Source: Bacilli bacterium
Lineage (GTDB): Bacteria > Bacillota_I > Bacilli_A > RF39 > UBA660
Length of the DNA stretch: 5,161 nucleotides
Reading direction: 5' to 3'
Assembly: GCA_900772445.1 (NCBI GenBank)
Contig: CAAHEL010000056.1
Location: forward strand, 1 to 5,161
Shown: in pieces, positions 1 to 5,161 of the stretch
How positions within the stretch are numbered: position 1 is the stretch's first letter
How the letters are laid out: every line of letters begins with the position of its first letter
The notes under the pieces: generated by a model
Told to the model about the DNA's origin: nothing
The model's input: the letters and a program-made list of their open reading frames with translations, nothing else
Database searches by the model: none
Translations under genes and position numbers: made by a program

Positions 1-58
1 AACTCTAACTAAGTGCATCTCTTTTTTATTATATGCAAGTTTCCTTGCTTACATACTA

Positions 59-86
59 ATAATAACATATTTTTTATTTATGTCAA
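59..86 (-). promoter_or_regulatory. Putative sigma-A promoter reading out of the left edge
   Basis: On the minus strand a perfect -35 box TTGACA (86-81) is followed after 16 bp by TATTAT (64-59), one mismatch from the -10 consensus. Transcription would start near position 52 and leave the window. The first leader bases can form a small hairpin, GCAAG-GAAA-CTTGC (48-35). An ATG at 18-16 opens a frame that stays open to the edge, but it has no convincing ribosome binding site, so the gene served may start further left. In such AT-rich DNA chance -10 matches are common; the exact -35 box is what supports the call. Confidence 0.5.
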
Positions 87-145
87 ACTCTATGATAGGC
101 CTAAACAATAATACTTTAACATTAATTTTAGAAAATTTTATATTA

Positions 146-1123
146 TTATTTTACCAAAGTATAACTTTCAATTAAAGAAAATGTTTTACTATTATATTTA
201 TTTGAATCAATTTCAATATAGTGTAATGTATTATTTTCATCTACAAAACACCAAACTACAATATAAGTATTATCTTTGTTATAATAACCTTCCATTTGAT
301 AAGCATCATAGTTATTAACTTTAACTTCAATTATTTTTAAATCACTTGCTCCATCTTCCATAGCATATTCTTGTAATTTAGTCATATATTCTCTTAAAGT
401 AAAACTAAGTTCTTCGACATAGAATATTGTAAGTGATTCATAATTATCTTTTGATACATACTGAAGCATATCATCTTCATCTAAATATGGTTCCCAAGTT
501 GAATCTATATTAATATATCCATACTTTTCTTCCCCAACTTGTTTATAAGTTACTTCTTCGACATAATCATTAATATTACCTTTTATTTTTTCATATACAA
601 CACTAAAACTAGTATCGTCATCATTTTCTTCATAAATATTAATTATTAATATCATTCCATTATCTACTGATTTTTTTACTACATACCAGTCGGTACTAGA
701 ATTTTCTACATAAGTAAATCCATTTTCTTCAAGATAATCAGTATATTTGTTAATCATATCATAATTATATAAATTATAATAATATTCTGCAGTAATAGTA
801 GTATTACCATTATCTAATTCTTTTTCATATTCACTCATAGTAATTCTACTATCAACTAAATACATTGTAGGTATTTTATCATTACCCATTTCAATATAAG
901 ACATAACTTTAATTTCATCATACCAGTTAACAATTGAACTAAATAAAAATATCGTTGACCCAATAATTAAAGAAAAACAAACAGCAATAATTAATACAAT
1001 TAACCAAGTTTTTTTCTTTTTACCAGTAGGTTGTTCTTTATTTTTAGCTACTAATTTTTCTCCACAAACTTCACAATAAACCATATCTTTACTATAATAT
1101 TTTCCACACTTTTCACAATACAT
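146..1123 (-). CDS. Zinc-ribbon, single-pass membrane protein of unknown function
   Basis: The protein has 325 residues and no assigned function. The N-terminus is a small zinc ribbon with two CxxC knuckles (C3/C6 and C17/C20), followed by a lysine-rich linker (KKKK at about 35-38) and one hydrophobic segment at about 40-64. The remaining ~260 residues are acidic and rich in Tyr and Asn, and by the positive-inside rule should lie outside the cell. This outer part looks like two alpha/beta units, about 74-185 and 193-325. The second has a VGxxxxGYINI opening (about 196-204) reminiscent of PsbP/Mog1-like folds, a weak resemblance only. I start it at the ATG at 1123 because AGGAG sits 8 nt upstream; an in-frame ATG at 1141 lies upstream of that site and would add six residues. 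The gene begins one base after the rnfDG stop, so it is probably translationally coupled to it. A sensor, assembly factor or unrelated passenger are all possible roles. Confidence 0.85.
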   Translation of the reverse strand: MYCEKCGKYYSKDMVYCEVCGEKLVAKNKEQPTGKKKKTWLIVLIIAVCFSLIIGSTIFLFSSIVNWYDEIKVMSYIEMGNDKIPTMYLVDSRITMSEYEKELDNGNTTITAEYYYNLYNYDMINKYTDYLEENGFTYVENSSTDWYVVKKSVDNGMILIINIYEENDDDTSFSVVYEKIKGNINDYVEEVTYKQVGEEKYGYINIDSTWEPYLDEDDMLQYVSKDNYESLTIFYVEELSFTLREYMTKLQEYAMEDGASDLKIIEVKVNNYDAYQMEGYYNKDNTYIVVWCFVDENNTLHYIEIDSNKYNSKTFSLIESYTLVK

Positions 1124-1124
1124 T

Positions 1125-2558
1125 TTAATTACTCCTATCATATAATTTTATTTTTTGTGTTAATTCCTTTAAGTATTTTGAAGTATATGTTGCACCACTT
1201 ACTCCATCAATATTATCTAAATTATTTTGATTATTAATAATAGTATCTATATAATTATTATCTAATACCATTCCCATATAACTATCTTTACTAGATATAA
1301 TTTCAAATTTAACTATATTATTGTTTTCCATAGTTATTTTAGATTTAATAGATTTCTTACCACCAAAACCTTGACTAGTAACATAATATATTTTACTATT
1401 ACCTACTATTTCAGTATCTGTTACAGTAAATGTATCATCTTTAATACTATTTGGATTATAATCTATTTTATTAGAAATAATTATAGTTAAAATAATACCA
1501 ATAATAATTACTACTAAAAGACTAATTATTTTATATAACTTATTAAAACTAAATCTATTACTTAAATAATTAATTCCTAGAGTAAGAATATTAAATATAA
1601 GAATAGATATTAACACTCCTTCAGGAAATACTGTTAAATATCTAATTATTATAGTAATAATACCTAAAATAATACCTCCAAGAACTTGTCCGTGATTAGT
1701 AATTGGGGAAGTAACTGGGTCAGTTGCCATAAATACTGCTCCAAATAATAAACCACCTGATAATATGCAAAATACTGGATACCATAATCCCATATTGTTT
1801 GTAAGACCAATAATTAAACTAATTACAAATACTGTAAGTACATAACTAATAGATATTCTCCATTTTATTACTTTATTTATTACAAGATAAATAAAAGCCA
1901 TAATACATAAAAACGAACTTGTTTCACCAATTGCACCAGGAATATTACCAAAGAAAAAAGTCCATAAACTACCATAAGGAGTAATTAATTCATTATAACT
2001 TCCTGCGTGTCCTAAAGCACTAAGATTAGATAATGGAGTTGCACTAGATATTGCATCTATTTCATAACTATTTAAGTATCCTCCCATACCTCCAATATAA
2101 CTTGCAGCAAAAACTGTAATAATTAATGCTCCAAATAATGCTGGATTAAAAATATTCTTACCAAGTCCACCACATATCATTTTACTAAAACTAGCAATAA
2201 ATGCTGCAATAATAACTAACCACATTGGAGTATTAATAGGAATAATTAATCCAATAAACATTCCTGGTATTATAGCAAAAGATTCTAAAAATAAATAATT
2301 TAAATCTTTTTTATCTTTTTTTATTATATAGTAAATATATTCTGTTAATATTGATACAAAACAAGGAACAATAATTAAAAATAATGGTCTTAAAACAGAT
2401 ATAACACTACCACTACCTTTAATTACTGGAAGTATTCCATTTTTATAAAAAGAAAATAAGATAATAGGAATTAAACAAATAATAACGTGATACATCATTT
2501 TAGTAGTATTATTATTTGATTTAATAAAGTTTCCCTTTTTAACATTAAAATTCTTCAT
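1125..2558 (-). CDS. rnfD: RnfD-RnfG fusion, flavinylated membrane subunit of an Rnf-type electron transport complex
   Basis: The protein has 477 residues, against about 300-350 for a usual RnfD. Residues ~1-335 are RnfD/NqrB-like, with around ten hydrophobic segments and family signatures: GKNIFNPALFGAL (~133-145), DAISSATPL (~168-176) and ATDPVTSPITNHG (~278-290). In the family, the Thr of the SSAT motif, here T174, carries covalent FMN. A further membrane segment (~343-363) then leads into an RnfG-type FMN-binding domain (~380-475). Its DGVSGATYTS motif (451-460) contains T457, the expected second covalent-FMN residue. The domain should face outside. RnfG is normally a separate protein with its own N-terminal anchor, so this reads as a fusion that kept that anchor. 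Flavinylation would need an ApbE transferase encoded elsewhere. The start is the ATG at 2558, with AAGGTGA 7 nt upstream, overlapping the rnfC stop by one base. By family, the protein passes electrons across the membrane coupled to Na+ or H+ movement; the ion cannot be told from sequence. Confidence 0.92.
   Translation of the reverse strand: MKNFNVKKGNFIKSNNNTTKMMYHVIICLIPIILFSFYKNGILPVIKGSGSVISVLRPLFLIIVPCFVSILTEYIYYIIKKDKKDLNYLFLESFAIIPGMFIGLIIPINTPMWLVIIAAFIASFSKMICGGLGKNIFNPALFGALIITVFAASYIGGMGGYLNSYEIDAISSATPLSNLSALGHAGSYNELITPYGSLWTFFFGNIPGAIGETSSFLCIMAFIYLVINKVIKWRISISYVLTVFVISLIIGLTNNMGLWYPVFCILSGGLLFGAVFMATDPVTSPITNHGQVLGGIILGIITIIIRYLTVFPEGVLISILIFNILTLGINYLSNRFSFNKLYKIISLLVVIIIGIILTIIISNKIDYNPNSIKDDTFTVTDTEIVGNSKIYYVTSQGFGGKKSIKSKITMENNNIVKFEIISSKDSYMGMVLDNNYIDTIINNQNNLDNIDGVSGATYTSKYLKELTQKIKLYDRSN
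1132..1136 (-). promoter_or_regulatory. Ribosome binding site of the zinc-ribbon gene
   Basis: AGGAG lies 8 nt before the ATG at 1123 and inside the last sense codons of the upstream rnfDG gene, whose TAA ends at 1125. This decides the start codon: the earlier in-frame ATG at 1141 precedes the site and cannot use it. The arrangement is typical of translational coupling in an operon. Confidence 0.8.
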
Positions 2559-2572
2559 TACTTATTCACCTT
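2558..2572 (-). promoter_or_regulatory. rnfC/rnfDG junction: ribosome binding site and TAATG stop-start overlap
   Basis: AAGGTGA (2572-2566) lies 7 nt before the rnfDG ATG. The rnfC stop TAA (2560-2558) and that ATG share one base as TAATG, so ribosomes finishing rnfC can restart directly. This implies co-translation of the two electron-transfer subunits at related levels. Confidence 0.8.
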
Positions 2573-3820
2573 ACCTTTTGCTATTCTTACAAATTCCCTA
2601 ACTTCAATTTTTGAAGGACAAATATAAGAACATAAACCACATTCAATACATTTTTCAGGGTGTAAGTTTTTTAATATATTTGCTTTATTATAATTTTTCA
2701 TAATAGATACTGGAATTAAATGAACCGGACATACTGTACTACATTTACCACATTTAATACAAGGATAATTAACTGTTTCAATATCATCAATAACTAAAAC
2801 ACAATTTAAATCTTTAGTTACTACTAGTTCATCAGTTGGTACACTATTTCCCATCATTGGACCACCAGCAATAAATAATGGATTTTTTAATTCCTTATAA
2901 CCATCTAAATTCTCTATTATTTCACTTAATATTGCCCCAATTTTAACCTTAACATTTATTGGTTTATTAACACCAGTACCAGTAATAGTAATAATTCTTT
3001 CAGTAAGAGGTCTAGAATATTTTAACATTTCATATATAGCATATATCGTTGAAACATTACTAACAATTGCACCAACTTCGATTGGATACTTATCATATTC
3101 TTTCTTTAAAGTATTTCTAACAACATTTCTTTCCCAACCTGCTGGATACATATCAGGAACAGTTTTAATAGAAATATTTGGATAAGTACCAATATATTTA
3201 TTAAAAGCATTAATTACTTCCAAACTAGTTTCCTTTACTACAATATATCCCTTTTTAATTTTCATTATATCTAAAATACTATCAACACATTCTAAAATCT
3301 CTTCAGTATAAGTTTTCATTACTTCCTTATCGCAACTAACATAAGGTTCACATTCAACACCATTAACAAGTAAATAATTAATCTTTTTATCAGTTGAATA
3401 TTTTATATAAGTAGGAAAATCACTACCTCCTAAACCAGTAATACCAGAATTCTTAAGTAAATCAATAAATTCTTCTTTAGTATAATTATTTAATTCCTTT
3501 TTAGAACCTATCTTATCACGATATTTTTCCTTAAAATCATTTTCTACAATAATACATTTAATCTTATTACCAGTATTCATTACCTTTTTAGTACCAGTTA
3601 TAACATAACCACTAACCGAAGAATGCAAAGGAAAACCAGTCTTTTCATTTATTGCTACCACATCTCCCTTACAAACATAATCCCCTTCCTTAACTAAATG
3701 TCTGTAAGTAACACCAAATTTATTTTCTAAAGGTATACAAATAATTTGTGGTTTAATATATTCTTTTATACCCTTACCAGTTTTAATTTTATTATCCATC
3801 TCAATAGTTACTCCTCTCAT
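2558..3820 (-). CDS. rnfC: RnfC, cytoplasmic flavin/iron-sulfur subunit of an Rnf-type complex
   Basis: The protein has 420 residues from the chosen start, near the usual length of short Bacillota RnfC proteins. By family it is the peripheral cytoplasmic subunit that exchanges electrons with NAD(H) through FMN and iron-sulfur clusters. In order: an N-terminal barrel-sandwich region (~20-95) with HSSVSGYV; a complex-I 51K-like nucleotide/FMN region with GLGGSDFPT (~129-137) and ECEP (156-159); the family motif YPAGWER (225-231); an SLBB-like stretch ending in GGPMMG (319-324); then two CxxCxxCxxxCP 4Fe-4S motifs at C354/357/360/364 and C391/394/397/401. All eight cluster cysteines are present. 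The usual GGAGFPT or GGATFPT motif reads GGSDFPT here. Starts at 3868 and 3841 are unlikely because the promoter -10 box lies at 3864-3859. ATG 3820 follows AGAGGAG by only 3 nt, while ATG 3799 follows a second AGAGGAG by 11 nt; 3820 is preferred because an MRGV-type N-terminus fits the family. First gene of the operon rnfC, rnfDG, zinc-ribbon gene. Confidence 0.93.
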   Translation of the reverse strand: MRGVTIEMDNKIKTGKGIKEYIKPQIICIPLENKFGVTYRHLVKEGDYVCKGDVVAINEKTGFPLHSSVSGYVITGTKKVMNTGNKIKCIIVENDFKEKYRDKIGSKKELNNYTKEEFIDLLKNSGITGLGGSDFPTYIKYSTDKKINYLLVNGVECEPYVSCDKEVMKTYTEEILECVDSILDIMKIKKGYIVVKETSLEVINAFNKYIGTYPNISIKTVPDMYPAGWERNVVRNTLKKEYDKYPIEVGAIVSNVSTIYAIYEMLKYSRPLTERIITITGTGVNKPINVKVKIGAILSEIIENLDGYKELKNPLFIAGGPMMGNSVPTDELVVTKDLNCVLVIDDIETVNYPCIKCGKCSTVCPVHLIPVSIMKNYNKANILKNLHPEKCIECGLCSYICPSKIEVREFVRIAKGKVNK

Positions 3821-3823
3821 AAT

Positions 3824-3830
3824 CTCCTCT
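3824..3830 (-). promoter_or_regulatory. Ribosome binding site of rnfC
   Basis: AGAGGAG lies 3 nt before ATG 3820, closer than ideal. A second identical AGAGGAG (3817-3811) lies 11 nt before the next in-frame ATG (3799). The start is therefore 3820 or 3799, differing by seven residues. Confidence 0.55.
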
Positions 3831-3858
3831 TTCCTATCCATCTTATTTCTATATATAA

Positions 3859-3887
3859 ATATTACCATAATCTAACATATTTTTCAA
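3859..3887 (-). promoter_or_regulatory. Sigma-A-type promoter of the rnfC operon
   Basis: The minus strand has TTGAAA (3887-3882), exactly 17 bp, then TAATAT (3864-3859). Both boxes are close to consensus and the spacing is ideal. The predicted transcription start is near 3852, about 30 nt before the rnfC ATG. It lies just after the terminator of the upstream surface-protein gene, so the rnf operon appears to be transcribed independently of it. Confidence 0.75.
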
Positions 3888-3929
3888 TAATATTTATTCT
3901 TTTTTTATGCTTACCTCCAAAGTCGTAAG

Positions 3930-3958
3930 AAAAAAATTATAGATAAACATCTATAATT
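3930..3958 (-). terminator. Intrinsic terminator of the surface-protein gene
   Basis: A perfect 10-bp inverted repeat (arms 3958-3949 and 3944-3935) with a four-base loop (GTTT on the minus strand) runs into a T-tract on the minus strand (3936-3930). It begins 12 nt after the stop codon at 3971 and precedes the rnfC promoter. The stem is AT-rich, so it may leak. Orientation is given by the T-tract, which is absent on the other side. Confidence 0.75.
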
Positions 3959-3970
3959 AATCGTTGTGTT

Positions 3971-5161
3971 TTAGTTGGATAGTGATACTAGAGTAGCACG
4001 GGTGGAATCGACATTCATGATTTGACCGTTGCCAGAATCGAATCTAAATACAAAAGCACCATAATAAGAATAACCACCACGTTGAAACCAAGAATAACTG
4101 GAGCTAAGAAAGGGAAAAGGGTTATCAGAAGATACTATTTCGACTGTTGCATCCCCTAATCTTGCTCTATTATATGTTGTTTGGTCTTGACTAGTTGAAC
4201 CATTGGCATAAGTATTTACATATTTTTGATTACTATAATTGTCATACCAACTGCTTGCAAATCCTGAACTAGATAGATAAAATGTATATGTATCTGCGGT
4301 GCGTGACATATTTCCCATTACATATTCATTTGATCCGCCACTCATATCGTATACTCCATATACATTTCCAGTAGTTGATGCTAGTACACCTTTTGTACCA
4401 TTATATTTATTTGCATCTGTCGTACAAGTTGTCGGTGTTGGACCACTACTTACTGTACTTCCACCTATACCTGTTACAAATGTATTACAGTCGTTATTAG
4501 CCACTCTGGCACAAGTGCCTCCAGAGCATCTTCCATAATTAGAGTTCGTTATATATGCTACTGCTCCCCACTCCATATTTTTTATCAGATGTGAGTCTGT
4601 ACTATCTTTATTAGTTGATAAACCGTAAATATTACTATCTTTTTGCATATTTTGTATTACTGTAAAGAAATTAACTAAATAATTAGACCTCCAAGAATTT
4701 ACATTTGGCAATATTCTCACAGTTAATGCTGTTGAATTTCCTCCACCATTTGTTGCATATGGTGTTTCACTAGATAATTCGAACTTACCTATCCAAAATC
4801 CTTTTAATTCTTTATCTCCAAAGGTAAATGCTGGGTGAGTATAATATTGTCCGTTTGAACCTTCACAAGTTTCTGCGGTTGTTGTTGATAAATCTATTCC
4901 TCCATTTGCACTATCTACATTGAAGTTATAGGTACAAGTTATATCTCCTGTTGATACAGTGCCTTCTTCGAACCTTATATCTATTCCTGTTTTTATAGCA
5001 CTATATGAGTCTGTTCCTATAACTTTATTTATATTCCATACTTTATATTTATATCTTGGTATCCATACATAATATGCTAATATATCTAAATCATTTATTT
5101 CAGTTCCTGCTTCAGCACTTTGATATGTTGTTCTTACTCCATTTACTGTTGAAACATCAGT
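3971..5161 (-). CDS. Partial surface protein with C-terminal FGE-like/C-type-lectin domain; candidate DGR target
   Basis: The 3' part of a larger gene: the frame is open from the right edge to the TAA at 3973-3971, giving 396 visible residues, and the true start is off the window. A GTG at 4720 is an internal valine. Visible motifs in order (numbered from the edge): AYYVWIPRYKYKVW (29-42), HPAFTFGDKELKGFWIGKFE (109-128), EWGAVAYIT (197-205), an insert with four Cys (212, 217, 225, 246), YGVYDMSGGSNEYVMGN (268-284), and WFQRGG (358-363) followed by the final 33 residues. The YGxYDM and WFxRGG signatures are those of FGE-sulfatase/C-type-lectin-fold domains. No Cys is present in the C-terminal FGE core, so formylglycine-generating activity is unlikely and a display or binding role fits better. 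From memory, similar gut Bacillota proteins begin with a prepilin-like N-terminus, which cannot be checked here. The last ~28 variable-looking codons are nearly all NNY, as in retroelement-diversified proteins. A terminator follows. Confidence 0.85.
   Translation of the reverse strand, partial: TDVSTVNGVRTTYQSAEAGTEINDLDILAYYVWIPRYKYKVWNINKVIGTDSYSAIKTGIDIRFEEGTVSTGDITCTYNFNVDSANGGIDLSTTTAETCEGSNGQYYTHPAFTFGDKELKGFWIGKFELSSETPYATNGGGNSTALTVRILPNVNSWRSNYLVNFFTVIQNMQKDSNIYGLSTNKDSTDSHLIKNMEWGAVAYITNSNYGRCSGGTCARVANNDCNTFVTGIGGSTVSSGPTPTTCTTDANKYNGTKGVLASTTGNVYGVYDMSGGSNEYVMGNMSRTADTYTFYLSSSGFASSWYDNYSNQKYVNTYANGSTSQDQTTYNRARLGDATVEIVSSDNPFPFLSSSYSWFQRGGYSYYGAFVFRFDSGNGQIMNVDSTRATLVSLSN
3974..4090 (-). 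other. Candidate DGR variable region (3' end of the FGE-like gene)
   Basis: From the first Gly codon of RGG (4078) to the Ala codon at 3995, 24 of 28 codons end in T or C; the exceptions are GTA, AGA, CAA and ATG. Many fit conversion of AAT or AAC template codons at adenines: TAT, TCT, GCT, GAT, TTT from AAT; ATC, GTC, TTC, TCC from AAC. The position (extreme C-terminus of a C-type-lectin-fold protein, after WFxRGG) matches known DGR targets. The tail through 3974 is GC-richer and could hold the initiation-of-mutagenic-homology site. No template repeat or reverse transcriptase lies in this window, so this rests on pattern only. Confidence 0.45.

Noticed and set aside
35..48. GCAAG/CTTGC hairpin as terminator of the zinc-ribbon gene
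   Set aside because: Only a 5-bp stem, no T-tract after it on the minus strand, and it lies downstream of a promoter rather than next to the stop codon.
1124..1141. Longer start of the zinc-ribbon gene at ATG 1141
   Set aside because: The AGGAG site lies downstream of it and is well spaced for the ATG at 1123; the extra six residues also overlap rnfDG.
146..3820. Mycoplasma-type genetic code (TGA as Trp)
   Set aside because: All frames close with TAA, tryptophan is TGG throughout, and no in-frame TGA is needed to explain any gene.
3841..3868. Upstream in-frame ATGs of rnfC at 3868 and 3841
   Set aside because: The first precedes the promoter -10 box (3864-3859); the second is about 10 nt after the predicted transcript start with no ribosome binding site.
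3746..3928. Plus-strand open frame of 60 codons opposite the start of rnfC
   Set aside because: It overlaps rnfC codons and its promoter, has no family resemblance, and is rich in Phe/Leu/Ile/Tyr as expected for AT-rich antisense reading.
4299..4538. Plus-strand open frame of 79 codons inside the FGE-like gene
   Set aside because: It is antisense to a gene with recognisable domain motifs in the minus frame; no ribosome binding site or known motif supports it.
4718..4720. GTG as the start of a 249-residue protein
   Set aside because: The frame continues open from here to the right edge and encodes conserved motifs (AYYVWIPRYKYKVW, HPAFTFGDKELKGFWIGKFE), so GTG is an internal codon.

Overview
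This is an AT-rich window whose four real genes all read leftward (minus strand). All four end in TAA, all use TGG for tryptophan, and none has an in-frame TGA. The base composition, the AGGAG-type ribosome binding sites, the TTGAAA/TAATAT promoter and the short clostridial/bacilli-type RnfC point to a low-GC Bacillota or Bacilli-like relative using the standard code. An uncultured gut lineage is plausible, but that is an inference from gene style and not proven here.

Right part (3971 to beyond 5161): the 3' portion of a large surface-type protein. Its frame stays open to the right edge, so its start lies outside the window. It ends in a formylglycine-generating-enzyme-like (FGE-like, C-type-lectin fold) domain. 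The last ~30 codons are almost all NNY codons around a W-F-x-R-G-G motif, with a local rise in GC. This is what the variable region of a diversity-generating retroelement (DGR) target looks like. No reverse transcriptase or template repeat is present in the window. A hairpin with a T-tract closes this gene.

Middle (1125-3887): a sigma-A-type promoter followed by rnfC and then a gene encoding RnfD fused to an RnfG-like FMN domain. The two genes overlap by one base (TAATG). RnfC is the cytoplasmic flavin/iron-sulfur subunit, RnfD is a membrane subunit with a covalent-FMN motif, and the fused RnfG domain supplies a second covalent-FMN motif outside the membrane. Together they outline an electron path from the cytoplasm through the membrane. 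rnfE, rnfA and rnfB, which normally complete the complex, are not here.

Left part (146-1123): one base after the fusion gene begins a gene for a zinc-ribbon, single-pass membrane protein with a large external region of unknown function, apparently the last gene of the same operon. The 145 bases beyond it contain no clear terminator but do hold a good leftward promoter (TTGACA, 16 bp, TATTAT), probably for a gene starting at or beyond the left edge.
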